A model generated the notes under the pieces. It was not told the DNA's origin and ran no database searches. It saw nothing but the letters and a program-made list of their open reading frames with translations. From Emticicia aquatilis (GTDB lineage: Bacteria > Bacteroidota > Bacteroidia > Cytophagales > Spirosomataceae), in contig NZ_BMKK01000002.1 of the NCBI RefSeq assembly GCF_014644295.1, positions 1-64,000 of the forward strand: 64,000 nt of DNA, read 5' to 3'. A program made the translations under genes and the position numbers. This document shows, one piece after another, positions 43,624 to 52,538 of this stretch; the stretch's first letter is position 1; every line of letters begins with the position of its first letter.

Positions 43624-43896
43624 TTATGAGACTTCTTGGTTCAAATTATTGATTTCGGCTTTGGGAGTAAAGCCATTTTGCAATGCTAAAGGCATCAGAA
43701 TATCTACATATTTGCTAAATACTTCGGCAGATTTCCAAACATCCGCAATCAAGATTTCATCTTCTCCAATCGAAACGAAATGATGCAATCTTTCGCTAAG
43801 CAGGTGCTTAGCTGCGTTGATTTGTTCTTTAGCAAAATTGTCGTAATGCTGTAAAGAAGAACCTTTAAGGTGTACGAGTGCCAAGATTTTTTGCAT
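43624..43896 (-). CDS. Small ABM-like (ferredoxin-fold) protein
   Basis: A 90-residue protein with the pattern of antibiotic-biosynthesis-monooxygenase/Dabb-like dimeric alpha-beta barrels: ILALVHLKGSSLQHYDNFAK, HHFVSIGEDEILIADVWKSAEVFSKYVDIL and a closing GFTPKAEI. Active-site residues are not conserved clearly. It lies between the FG-GAP protein and the response regulator on the same strand. Function unknown. Confidence 0.6.
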   Translation of the reverse strand: MQKILALVHLKGSSLQHYDNFAKEQINAAKHLLSERLHHFVSIGEDEILIADVWKSAEVFSKYVDILMPLALQNGFTPKAEINNLNQEVS

Positions 43897-44040
43897 CTAT
43901 TAGATTTATTTGAGATAATCATTTATCTGAAAATCTTGATACAAAAGAGGGCAGAGGAATGGTTTTGAGAAACCAATCAAGGATGAAGACTATCGAAAAA
44001 TGTCCGAAGGGTATTAATTTCTTACCGAATTGAAAATAAC

Positions 44041-44772
44041 TCAAATCATATTGAGTCTATTTAGTAAATCTTTTCTTAATTCTTTGCTGAGGGGTAGAAT
44101 AGTCTTATCGACTGTGATATGATTTTGAGCTACTTCGTTGATATGTTTTAGGTTGACAATATAGGAGCGATGGATGCGTTGGAATTGCTGAGGAGGCAAT
44201 TTATCTTCCATATTTTTAAGGGTATTGACCAATAAATACGTGTTGCCTTTGGCATAAACCTGACAATAATTGCGGTCGGCTTCAAGGTAATAAATATCTT
44301 CGATGATAATTTTAACCATCACTTCGTTATGGCGTACAAATATTCGGTCGTCGAGAACAAATTTTTCAGTAGTGGTCTGTGGTTCGCTTTTTTCTGCAAG
44401 GATTTTCTCGCCTGCCAATTCGATGGCGTGTTTTAAATCTAATTTTTTGAAAGGTTTCGATAAAAACGCATAAGGATTAGTTGCTTTTGCTCTTGAGAAA
44501 TGGGCATCGTCTGTATTTGCGGTCAGATAAATTATAGGGATTGAGCCATATAATTGCATTTGGGTTGCGGTTTCGATACCATCCAACTCACCTTTTAGAT
44601 TTATATCCATCAATACCAAATCTGGGCGGTCGGTTTTGATGGCATTAATGGCATCTTCGCCACGAGGGATAATTCCGACGATTTCGTAGCCAATATTTTC
44701 TAATTGCATCGCCAAATTGGCCGCAATCAACATTTCGTCTTCAACAATAAGTATCTTTAAGGGAATTTGCAT
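44041..44772 (-). CDS. LytTR response regulator
   Basis: A 243-residue protein: receiver domain (about 5-120) with acidic pocket E11/D12, phospho-acceptor D56 in DLVLMDINLKG, Thr in YLTANTDD and Lys in LSKPFKK; then a LytTR DNA-binding domain (about 145-243) ending LSKELRKDLLNRLN. The two tandem histidine kinases directly upstream on the same strand are its probable partners. The promoter/leader side of the gene (44773-44899) is filled by a repeat array, so spacing or RNA structure there may affect its expression relative to the kinases. Confidence 0.88.
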   Translation of the reverse strand: MQIPLKILIVEDEMLIAANLAMQLENIGYEIVGIIPRGEDAINAIKTDRPDLVLMDINLKGELDGIETATQMQLYGSIPIIYLTANTDDAHFSRAKATNPYAFLSKPFKKLDLKHAIELAGEKILAEKSEPQTTTEKFVLDDRIFVRHNEVMVKIIIEDIYYLEADRNYCQVYAKGNTYLLVNTLKNMEDKLPPQQFQRIHRSYIVNLKHINEVAQNHITVDKTILPLSKELRKDLLNRLNMI

Positions 44773-44782
44773 ATTTTTAGTG

Positions 44783-44901
44783 ACTGGTTACTGGGAAACT
44801 GGTTACTGGGAAACTGGTTATTGGGAACTGGTTACTGGCAAGCTGGTTATTGGGAAACAAGTAACCAATTTTCTAATAACTAATAACCAATTACTAATCT
44901 C
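44783..44901. repeat. Tandem 14-16-base units plus inverted heptanucleotide array
   Basis: Five units of type ACTGGTTACTGGGAA (44783-44856; 15, 15, 14, 14 and 16 bases; the first two identical) are followed by oppositely oriented heptanucleotides (TAATAAC TAATAAC, CAATTAC) at 44867-44901. The array spans the whole kinase-regulator gap and reaches the kinase stop codon. Confidence 0.88.
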
Positions 44902-46867
44902 AAGCTGCCAGTTGTCTTTTAAAATTTATCGAAATCATTGTTCCGTCATTAACTTCTTGCACCAATTTACCACCAATTTGGCGAGTAAGCAAATCAACTA
45001 ATTGAGTACCGAAACCAGTACCTTTGGCCTTAGTATTTAAAGTTTTTCCAATGCCATTATCGCTGATTTTTAGGCTTAGATTGTCTTTATCTACGTTTTC
45101 GAGGCTTAATTTAATTGAGCCTTTTTTTCCATTAGGAAAAGCATATTTTAATGAATTTGTGAGTAATTCATTCACTATTAAGCCAATAGGTACAGCAGTA
45201 TCGACGTCTAACTCAACTTCATTCATTTCTATATCTACGTTAATTCTGTCCGTTTCGTTATAGGAGTCCAGTATGTTTTCGCAAAGGTTCTGAAAGTAAT
45301 TTTTCATTTCGATGAAAGCCAAATGCTCACTTTGATAGAGTTTTTGGTGTAAAATACCCATACTTTGTACTCGATTTTGGCTCGCAAGCATAGCATCTTG
45401 TACTTCGGGGTCTTCGATTTTTGCTGACTGTAGTGCCAATAAACTCGAAACTACTTCTAAATTGTTTTTTACTCTGTGATGGATTTCTTTGAGGAGCAGT
45501 TCGTTTTCTGTATTTCTTTTATCGAGTTGAATGTTGGTAGTTTCGAGACTTGAATTTAATGCTTGCAGTTGAAGGTTTTTCTTTTGATTGTTGCGATAAG
45601 TAAAAAACAAGCCACCCAGAAGCAAAATTAACAATCCACCGATTGCATAACTCAACACCTGAATCTTGTTTTGCTGCTCAATTTGCCCCGATTGAGAAGC
45701 AATTGTTTGGTCTTTTTGTTCGGTTTCGTATTTAACACGAAGCTCATTTCTCAGCGACTTGGATTCTTGTTGCAAGGCGTTGATTTCGATGTCCTTTCCG
45801 CCTGCCAAATAAATATATGCCGAATCTGTTTGGTTGAGAGCTTTTAACGATTCCGCCAACCATAAATAATGATTTTTCAGGTCGTCAGGATTATTAACTG
45901 TTTTCCCTTTGATATGATTGATGTAATCTTTCAGATAAGGTACAGCCTCAGCGTGTTTTCCTTGCAAATGATAGATACTACCAATATCACCTTTCCAGCC
46001 ATCTGCTTGACCATTATTTTTTTTCTTCATTCCTTCCCAAGAAAACTCAAAGTCTTTGAGGGCCTCATCATACCTTTTCAAAACCCTGTATGTTTTTCCA
46101 CGCCAGGCTCTTACATTGATGGTTTCTGAATTTCTTCTTTCTTCGGGTAACTTAGCTGTGAGAGCCAGAGCTTCATTAGTGGCTGCCAGTCCTTTTTCGG
46201 GCTGTCCAAGCTCAATATAAATCTGATTGAGGATGAGCAAGGCTCTGATTAAAGGATGAGTATTATTGTCTTTTTTATATGCTGCAACAACCATTTCACT
46301 GTATTTTAAGGCCGAATCATAATCTTTTGTATTTGAATACAGGATACTTAGCAAGGCATGGATAGAATTTATTTCTTTCTGAAACCCAATGGAATGTGCA
46401 AGTTTCAGACCTTTAAATAGATAAATTTCAGCTTGAGCGTGCTGTCCTATATCATCCAAATCCGAGCCTACGGTTTTGTAGGCACGACAGATAAGTTCTG
46501 TTTCCTTAGTTTTAAGTAGCATTAGTAATGCCTGATTATCGTAATAATAGACAGAATCTTTATTTTCTGAGCTAAGGCTATGATAATGCCAATTGGCCAA
46601 TTGCTGATAGACTTTGGCAATGTATAATGGATTATTGGTGACTTTTGCACGTGCTAAGGTTACTGATAACTCTTGTTTGATTTGTGCATTATTTTTGCCA
46701 TCCATATTTTCGACGGCATCGCTCAACTTGACCAAAACGGTATCTAACGGTAAAGAGTGAAGGACTTTTCCTGAGGGGAGTTGGTTTTTAGATTGTGCTT
46801 GTAGGGTAAATATTGATTGAAAAATGGACAAAACTAATGAGAGAAGTATCCATCTAAAGTTTTTCAT
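44900..46867 (-). CDS. TPR-containing sensor histidine kinase (HisKA_2 type), copy A
   Basis: A 655-residue kinase. Signal peptide about 1-24; periplasmic TPR-rich sensor (about 50-370); coiled segment; one membrane helix (AIGGLLILLLGGLFFTY, about 406-422); then a HisKA_2 dimerisation motif with the phospho-acceptor His in LLLKEIHHRVKNNLEVVSS and an HATPase domain (NELLTNSLKYAF, DNGIG, GTGFGTQLV). Only three bases separate it from copy B upstream. Its last 200 residues are about 94% identical to copy B, whereas the sensor halves differ strongly. It is probably phosphorylating the LytTR regulator downstream. Confidence 0.88.
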   Translation of the reverse strand: MKNFRWILLSLVLSIFQSIFTLQAQSKNQLPSGKVLHSLPLDTVLVKLSDAVENMDGKNNAQIKQELSVTLARAKVTNNPLYIAKVYQQLANWHYHSLSSENKDSVYYYDNQALLMLLKTKETELICRAYKTVGSDLDDIGQHAQAEIYLFKGLKLAHSIGFQKEINSIHALLSILYSNTKDYDSALKYSEMVVAAYKKDNNTHPLIRALLILNQIYIELGQPEKGLAATNEALALTAKLPEERRNSETINVRAWRGKTYRVLKRYDEALKDFEFSWEGMKKKNNGQADGWKGDIGSIYHLQGKHAEAVPYLKDYINHIKGKTVNNPDDLKNHYLWLAESLKALNQTDSAYIYLAGGKDIEINALQQESKSLRNELRVKYETEQKDQTIASQSGQIEQQNKIQVLSYAIGGLLILLLGGLFFTYRNNQKKNLQLQALNSSLETTNIQLDKRNTENELLLKEIHHRVKNNLEVVSSLLALQSAKIEDPEVQDAMLASQNRVQSMGILHQKLYQSEHLAFIEMKNYFQNLCENILDSYNETDRINVDIEMNEVELDVDTAVPIGLIVNELLTNSLKYAFPNGKKGSIKLSLENVDKDNLSLKISDNGIGKTLNTKAKGTGFGTQLVDLLTRQIGGKLVQEVNDGTMISINFKRQLAA

Positions 46868-46870
46868 ATT

Positions 46871-48709
46871 TTAAGCAGCTATTTGTCTTTTAAAATTTAT
46901 CGAAATCATTGTTCCATCATTAATTTCTTGTACCAATTTACCATCAATTTGTCGAGTAAGCAAATCTACTAATTGAGTACCAAATCCAGTACCTTTTGCT
47001 TTTGTGTCGAGACTTTTTCCGATACCGTTATCGCTTATTTTTAGGCTCAAATTATCTTTATCAATATTTTCGAGACTTAATTTAATTGTGCCTTTTTTAC
47101 CATTCGGGAAGGCATATTTTAATGAGTTTGTCAAAAGTTCATTCACAATTAAACCAACAGGTACGGCCGTATCAACATCTAATTCAATTTCGTTCATCTC
47201 AATATCAACCTCAATTCGCTCAGTTTCGTTATAAGAATCGAGGATATTCTCACAAAGATTCTGAAAATAGTTTTTCATTTCAATAAACGCCAAATGCTCA
47301 CTTTGATAGAGCTTTTGGTGCAAAATACCCATGCTTTGCACTCGATTTTGGCTTGCCAGCATGGCATCTTGTATTTCAGGGTCTTCGATTTTGGCTGATT
47401 GTAATGCCAATAAACTTGAAACAACTTCAAGATTATTTTTTACCCGATGGTGGATTTCTTTGAGAAGCAACTCGTTTTCTGCATTTTTGGCGGTGAGTTG
47501 ACTAAGCGTAGTTTCGAGTGTTATATTCTGTGAATTTATCTTTTCTTTCTGTTCTTGCAAAATGGTATTCGCTTTTTGTTTTTGGCGGTTATTTCTGTAA
47601 AGTATAAAAGCAGTCAGAAGGGCTGTGAATAGCAAACCAATGGCTGTATTGAATCGCAATTCGTTTTTGGCATAAACAGCCGCTAAATTTAGGTCTTCGA
47701 TGCGTTGTTTTTCTTTGATTTCTAAAATTTTGACCTGTTTATTTTTCTCAATATTTGTTACGGTATCTTTGGCCGCCATCGAGAGTTTGAGGTAATCAAA
47801 AGCTTTTATTGGATTGTTTTTTTCAAAAATCTGCGATAACAAACCTGCCGAATTCATTACTACCAAATAGTTTCGGAGCTGTTTTGCTCCATCAAAAGCT
47901 TTTTCGGCATAAATTTTAGCTGAATCTGGCTTTGATTGTGCAAAATAGATTTGTGCGAGTTCGTTTTGAACTTCATTCGTAAAAAAGTCTAATCGGTCTT
48001 CCTCTGATTTTTCGATAATCTGCTTGCAATAGCTTACAGCTTCGTTGAAGTTTTTGAGTTTGCTATTGATACGAGCGAGAACCAACTTCGGATAGCCCTC
48101 TTGCATTGGAAAAAACTTTTTGGAATAATCAAGCGTTTCTGTGGCGATAATCTTAGCAGAATCTAATTTATTTTCTCTTTCATATTCTTGTGAAAGCAAA
48201 AACATCGCACTCCATTGCGTAAAAGGGTCGGTTGCTCGCATTTTTGGGTGAAAATATGATTTTCTTGCCCACTTCAAAGATTCTTTATCATCACCCAGTT
48301 TTTGGTAAAGTAAGCCCATCATATTGATGCCAAAAACCTCTCGAATAGGAGCGTGGGTTCTACTCAGTTCCATCTGTTGGTAAGCCGATTTAAAACCAAT
48401 ATCGAATGATGAAGTAATGGCATATGAGAAACACAGGGTCTCTAAACATTCAATTTCTCCGATTGGAAACTTGACTTTTTGGGATAATGCTAAGCCTCTA
48501 TTGGCAAAATTGATAGATTCTGTGGTATTGCTAAGTGTAGTTGCTCGACTAATCCAATAAAATGCGTGTACTTTGGCTGTATCATTTGCATTACTATTGA
48601 TTACATTTTTAAGACTATCTAATGCTGATTTATTCAATGGGGCTGGCTGGGCAAAGACAGAAATAACCGATGACAAAGCTATAATAAAGAAAGGTATAAG
48701 TTTTTTCAT
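46871..48709 (-). CDS. TPR-containing sensor histidine kinase (HisKA_2 type), copy B
   Basis: A 612-residue kinase with signal peptide (about 1-20), TPR sensor region (about 60-330), one membrane helix (TAIGLLFTALLTAFILY, about 353-369), coiled coil and the same HisKA_2/HATPase C-terminal half as copy A, including LLLKEIHHRVKNN. First gene of a three-gene run with copy A and the response regulator. The sensor region has little identity with that of copy A, so the two likely perceive different signals but feed one regulator. Only about 12 substitutions were counted in the last 200 residues compared with copy A. Confidence 0.87.
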   Translation of the reverse strand: MKKLIPFFIIALSSVISVFAQPAPLNKSALDSLKNVINSNANDTAKVHAFYWISRATTLSNTTESINFANRGLALSQKVKFPIGEIECLETLCFSYAITSSFDIGFKSAYQQMELSRTHAPIREVFGINMMGLLYQKLGDDKESLKWARKSYFHPKMRATDPFTQWSAMFLLSQEYERENKLDSAKIIATETLDYSKKFFPMQEGYPKLVLARINSKLKNFNEAVSYCKQIIEKSEEDRLDFFTNEVQNELAQIYFAQSKPDSAKIYAEKAFDGAKQLRNYLVVMNSAGLLSQIFEKNNPIKAFDYLKLSMAAKDTVTNIEKNKQVKILEIKEKQRIEDLNLAAVYAKNELRFNTAIGLLFTALLTAFILYRNNRQKQKANTILQEQKEKINSQNITLETTLSQLTAKNAENELLLKEIHHRVKNNLEVVSSLLALQSAKIEDPEIQDAMLASQNRVQSMGILHQKLYQSEHLAFIEMKNYFQNLCENILDSYNETERIEVDIEMNEIELDVDTAVPVGLIVNELLTNSLKYAFPNGKKGTIKLSLENIDKDNLSLKISDNGIGKSLDTKAKGTGFGTQLVDLLTRQIDGKLVQEINDGTMISINFKRQIAA

Positions 48710-48814
48710 ACGGAGCAGTTTTTGGTAAAGAATTTTAGAAATCTGATTACCATTTTTAGTTTTTAGGGCTGTTCTTATGCAAATTAGGAAAAAACTTCAT
48801 TAATAAAATAAAAA

Positions 48815-48844
48815 CCCCCTTTTAATCATAAAGACCAAAAGGGG
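48815..48844 (-). terminator. Rho-independent terminator of the hydroxyproline/PLP gene run
   Basis: Arms CCCCTTTT and AAAAGGGG around a 13-base loop; on the minus strand the stem is followed by a T-rich tract (TTTTTATTTT). It ends the transcript of the gene at 48872. Confidence 0.75.
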
Positions 48845-48871
48845 ATATAACAGTCAGAGTATACCACGTTG

Positions 48872-50059
48872 TTAAAGATTTTTCTTCAAAACCTCGACCA
48901 ATGCCCATAAATCACCTTCGACATTATACACATTCTGCGAAACACGAATGGCAACACCACGATTGGAAACAAAGATTTTATTGGCTGAGAGTTGTTCTGT
49001 AAAGGCTTGATTATGCGGAACGCCGCCCGTAATTGATTCTGGTAAAGAAATTCCCAGTAAATGATTAGCTCGGTTGGCTGAATCTTCAACCCAACACCCT
49101 AATTCTTGAAGAGCTTTTAGTGGTTTTTCGATGATTTCGGCACAATAATTTTGCATATTATTTACTCCCCAATTTAAGATTTGGGTAAGAGAATCTTCAA
49201 GCATCGGCACTTGGATAAATTGTGTATGCTCTCCCATATTATAGCGTTGGGCTTTGGGTCGATACGCACGCTCGTAACGAATGAGTTGGGCGAAATTATC
49301 ACTTTCGGCTCGGTGCATCCAAGATTCTTCAACGGGGACACCTTCATCAAAAAACTCTCCAAAATATGCTACACCGATGCTGTAAGGCCCCAAAAGCCAT
49401 TTATAACCCGCACAAATAAGAGCATCTGGCTGAATTTTCTGAATATCAAAATCAAGCATCCCAACCGATTGCGTACCGTCAATGACCAATAAAGCCCCTA
49501 CTTCTTTACAGCGTTTCGAGACAGCTTCTAAATCGAATTTTACGCCGTAAATCCAATGTATATGTGGCATAACAACCATCGTAGTTTCGGTATTGATACC
49601 TTCTAAAATTGCCTGATTCCACATTCCACCACGATTTTCGAGAGTATTGGGTTTGGCGATAGTTTTATACACTAAATTGTGTTTCTGACAAACACGGTCA
49701 AAGGCATAAATATTATTCGGAAATTCATCTTGAATCTGAATTATGTGTTTTTTAGCTGAAAGATTTGCTAAGCGATGCAAATTATTGGCAACCACGGCCA
49801 TTCCGTAAGAAACCGAAGATATTACTGCAATTCGCTCATAATCAGGCTCATTGATGAGTTGAGCGAATAGTTTTTGTACTTTCTGAGGTAAAGCAAAATG
49901 GTCGCTGCCTTTGATGAGATGTGTATGTGAAGCTTTCAGTTGAATACCCTCAATGCCTTTTTCGACTGAACTTTTGAGGGTAGGAGAGTAGGCCGCACCA
50001 TTGAGATAAGTTACGCCTTCTTCAATAGAAAATAGATGCTTTTGGCATTGTAAACTCAT
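48872..50059 (-). CDS. Class V aminotransferase-fold PLP enzyme
   Basis: A 395-residue fold-type I PLP enzyme of the class V (isopenicillin N epimerase/kynureninase/cysteine desulfurase-like) group. The PLP Lys is K220 in AGYKWLLGPYSIG, with the cofactor-binding Asp D194 in VIDGTQSVG; YLNGAAYSP at the start and RVSQNVYN near the end fit the family. Reaction unknown: transaminase, epimerase and lyase are all possible. It follows the hydroxyproline dehydrogenase on the same strand, separated by an 18-bp inverted repeat, so membership of the catabolic operon is plausible but unproven. Confidence 0.82.
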   Translation of the reverse strand: MSLQCQKHLFSIEEGVTYLNGAAYSPTLKSSVEKGIEGIQLKASHTHLIKGSDHFALPQKVQKLFAQLINEPDYERIAVISSVSYGMAVVANNLHRLANLSAKKHIIQIQDEFPNNIYAFDRVCQKHNLVYKTIAKPNTLENRGGMWNQAILEGINTETTMVVMPHIHWIYGVKFDLEAVSKRCKEVGALLVIDGTQSVGMLDFDIQKIQPDALICAGYKWLLGPYSIGVAYFGEFFDEGVPVEESWMHRAESDNFAQLIRYERAYRPKAQRYNMGEHTQFIQVPMLEDSLTQILNWGVNNMQNYCAEIIEKPLKALQELGCWVEDSANRANHLLGISLPESITGGVPHNQAFTEQLSANKIFVSNRGVAIRVSQNVYNVEGDLWALVEVLKKNL

Positions 50060-50073
50060 TTGTTGTTGAGGTT

Positions 50074-50127
50074 AGATTGTTGCAAATTGTTCGAGTGTAA
50101 AACTAAGAAAACAATTTGCAACAATCT
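50074..50127. repeat. Perfect long inverted repeat between FAD dehydrogenase and PLP genes
   Basis: AGATTGTTGCAAATTGT (50074-50090) and its exact reverse complement (50111-50127) flank a 20-base spacer; one further T-A pair extends the arms to 18. It could form a stem-loop in the mRNA or an operator. The word GCAACAAT repeats again just downstream (to 50143). Confidence 0.85.
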
Positions 50128-50145
50128 GAAACAAATGCAACAATT

Positions 50146-51468
50146 TTAATCGTATCGCTCAGGTTTGTAAAGACCAATGTCAATACTATTGTTTTGATTG
50201 TCAATTATTTCTTGAACCAATTTTCCAGTGGCAGGAGCAAGGCTTAAACCCATCATGGCGTGGCCAGATGCAATCACGAGATTTTTATATTTGTTCGTGC
50301 GACCAATATAAGGCAAACCATCAGGCGAACACGGACGCAAACCATACCAAACTTTTTCTTTTTGTGGCATATCTATCTGATAATCAGGGAAATAATTTGG
50401 CACGGCCTTGATGATTCCACGTACACGATTCATATTTATTTCATCGTTCAGTCCACCAATTTCCATTGTTCCACCAAAACGAATCAAATTATCAGACATA
50501 GGCGTTATCGCAACTCTCGCTTCCAATAGAATTGACGGAATGTTGAGCTTTTTACCTTGATTCTGCTCGTAAGTTACGCTATAACCCTTACCTGCTTGCA
50601 TCGGAAGTCCAATATTAAGCATATCTGCCAAAAGCGGTGACCATGAGCCAGTAGCGATGATTAAGTTCTGAGTCTTGAGTTCTGAGTGCTGAGTTGTATT
50701 ATTTATTTTTTGCGTAATTTTTGTTTTTTTAATCTCATTTTTTTCAAACTCAAAGCCTGTTACTTCGGTGTTATAGAGGAATTTTACACCTTTGTTTTCG
50801 AGGTGTTTTTTTAGGTTTTTTACTAATTGGTTTGGATACAAATGAGCATCTCCTTCGTAGAAAATTGCTCCTGCAACATCAGGTTTTACTTCTGGCTCGT
50901 ATTCGTGTAATTCTTTGGTAGAAAGTACTTTAGTTTTCAAACCAAGTTCGTTGGCTTGGTGGGCAACTTCTATTTCTTCTTCAAAACTGTGCTCGGTTTT
51001 GCAAAGCATCATTAAGCCTTTTTCTTGAAATGCAAAATCGAAATCAGGCGTTTGAGCTAATTCTTGATAAAGGGCTTTGCTCAGCAAACTAATATCTCGA
51101 AGTGCAGGCATAGCTCGCTCGACTTGCTTTTTGTTCGCCGCTTGATAAAATTTCAATCCCCAAGAAAGTAAATCGAGATTAAGGCGAGGTTTTACGTAAA
51201 ACGGACTTTCAGAATTGAACATCCATTTGATACCTTTCTCAATCATTCCCGGCACAGCCAACGGTATAAAATGGCTCGGTACAATCATACCAGCATTGCC
51301 CATTGAGCAACTATCATCGCCATTTGAGCGTTCGACAATCGTTACTTCGTATCCTTGTTTGTTGAGGTAATATGCTGAAAATAAGCCAATTACTCCGCTG
51401 CCGATGATGGTAATGCCACCCCCAGTCCCTAAAGGGGAGTCTGTATTATATTTGTGGTCTTTTTTCAT
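50146..51468 (-). CDS. FAD-dependent D-amino-acid dehydrogenase type, probably cis-4-hydroxy-D-proline dehydrogenase
   Basis: A 440-residue DadA/DAO-like flavoprotein. The FAD motif is ITIIGSGVIGLFSAYYL (about 19-35); ATGSWSPLL and the C-terminal GLRPCSPDGLPYIGRT with HAMMGLSLAPATG are typical of D-amino-acid dehydrogenases. With the epimerase upstream and deaminase beyond it, the substrate is very likely cis-4-hydroxy-D-proline, oxidised to 1-pyrroline-4-hydroxy-2-carboxylate. Two oddities: the first 17 residues are encoded partly by a CCCCTTTAGGG-type repeat, and residues about 256-268 (TTQHSELKTQN) are encoded by a heptanucleotide array (50666-50693). Both remain in frame. Confidence 0.82.
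   Translation of the reverse strand: MKKDHKYNTDSPLGTGGGITIIGSGVIGLFSAYYLNKQGYEVTIVERSNGDDSCSMGNAGMIVPSHFIPLAVPGMIEKGIKWMFNSESPFYVKPRLNLDLLSWGLKFYQAANKKQVERAMPALRDISLLSKALYQELAQTPDFDFAFQEKGLMMLCKTEHSFEEEIEVAHQANELGLKTKVLSTKELHEYEPEVKPDVAGAIFYEGDAHLYPNQLVKNLKKHLENKGVKFLYNTEVTGFEFEKNEIKKTKITQKINNTTQHSELKTQNLIIATGSWSPLLADMLNIGLPMQAGKGYSVTYEQNQGKKLNIPSILLEARVAITPMSDNLIRFGGTMEIGGLNDEINMNRVRGIIKAVPNYFPDYQIDMPQKEKVWYGLRPCSPDGLPYIGRTNKYKNLVIASGHAMMGLSLAPATGKLVQEIIDNQNNSIDIGLYKPERYD
50666..50693. repeat. Heptanucleotide array inside the FAD dehydrogenase gene
   Basis: Four contiguous units, TTCTGAG TCTTGAG, TTCTGAG, TGCTGAG (plus strand), lying in the coding sequence just before the conserved IIATGSWSP motif. 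Confidence 0.78.
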
Positions 51469-51511
51469 GTTTTTGAGAATGTATTAATCCCCCTTTAGGG
51501 GCTTAGGGGTG
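51420..51511. repeat. Two CCCCTTTAGGG-type repeats around the FAD dehydrogenase start
   Basis: One copy (51420-51441) lies inside the 5' end of the coding sequence and one (51489-51511) in the 45-base gap to the epimerase gene. A third relative is at 62114-62137. The core is CCCCTAAAGGGG or its variant. Confidence 0.7.
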
Positions 51512-51513
51512 TT

Positions 51514-52515
51514 TTAAATCACCTGAAACCCAAACGCATAAGGGTCGTCTTGGTCGTCGATAGTGATGGTATTATTTCCATAAATCCTTGCCCATCCTTC
51601 GATACTTGGATAAATCGCATCAATTTCCCCGACTTTTGTCGTGCCTTCAATTCTACCGATAAACTTGCTGCCAATGATGCTTTCGTGAATAAATTCATCA
51701 CCTTGTTTGAGTAAGCCTTTGGCAGCCCATTGTGCCATGCGTGCCGAAGTTCCAGTGCCACAAGGAGAGCGGTCGATGGCTTTATCGCCGTAAAAAACCG
51801 CATTTCTGGCAGTAGATGTTGGGTCAATTACCTTTCCTGTCCATTCAATGTGGCTTAAACCATTGATAGTTGGGTTTTCGGGGTGAACAAAAGTATGTTT
51901 CTCATTGATTCTTTCACGTAAAACTTTCGCCCAAGTAATGAGCTGGTCTGCTCGGTAATTTTCTAAACCCGCAAAGTTTTCTTGTACATCAACAATTGCA
52001 TAGAAATTCCCACCGTAAGCTACATCAACTTTCAGCATTCCCAAATCCGGACATTCAACTTCGATATTTTCAGCTGCCAAAAATGAAGCAACATTGGTCA
52101 ATTTGACCGATTTTACTTTATTCCCTTCTTGCTTATATTCAATCAAAACCAAACCAGCAGGAGCTTCCATTCGCACAAAACCTGGCTTTTTGGGTTGAAT
52201 TAGACCATGTTCGATGGCAATCGTAATTGTCCCGATTGTCCCATGTCCACACATAGGAAGGCAGCCTGATGTTTCGATAAATAGCACCGCAACATCATTT
52301 TCGGGGTCGTGGGGTGGGTATAAAATACTACCCGACATCATGTCGTGTCCACGAGGCTCAAACATCAAACCTTTACGAATCCAGTCATATTCACGCAGAA
52401 AATGCTGGCGTTTTTCGGACATATTTTTACCCTCTAAATTTGGCCCGCCACCAGCTACCAAACGAACTGGATTGCCACATGTATGGGCATCTATACAAAA
52501 GAATGATTTTGTCAT
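51514..52515 (-). CDS. 4-hydroxyproline epimerase (proline racemase family)
   Basis: A 333-residue proline-racemase-fold enzyme. Both catalytic cysteines are present: C89 in LPMCGHGTIG and C252 in DRSPCGTGTSARM. A Cys at the second position indicates an epimerase or racemase rather than a trans-3-hydroxyproline dehydratase, which has Thr. It should convert trans-4-hydroxy-L-proline to cis-4-hydroxy-D-proline, the first step of hydroxyproline breakdown. It lies between the FAD dehydrogenase (45 bases away) and the deaminase (23 bases away). Called LhpA or HypRE in other bacteria. Confidence 0.9.
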   Translation of the reverse strand: MTKSFFCIDAHTCGNPVRLVAGGGPNLEGKNMSEKRQHFLREYDWIRKGLMFEPRGHDMMSGSILYPPHDPENDVAVLFIETSGCLPMCGHGTIGTITIAIEHGLIQPKKPGFVRMEAPAGLVLIEYKQEGNKVKSVKLTNVASFLAAENIEVECPDLGMLKVDVAYGGNFYAIVDVQENFAGLENYRADQLITWAKVLRERINEKHTFVHPENPTINGLSHIEWTGKVIDPTSTARNAVFYGDKAIDRSPCGTGTSARMAQWAAKGLLKQGDEFIHESIIGSKFIGRIEGTTKVGEIDAIYPSIEGWARIYGNNTITIDDQDDPYAFGFQVI

Positions 52516-52538
52516 GTTATTATCAATGCTCAGGGATA

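Noticed and set aside
44783-44901. CRISPR-like array
   Set aside because: Units are contiguous and 14-16 bases long with no spacers, and no cas genes are present.
51514-52515. trans-3-hydroxy-L-proline dehydratase
   Set aside because: The second catalytic position is Cys (C252), not Thr, which fits an epimerase.
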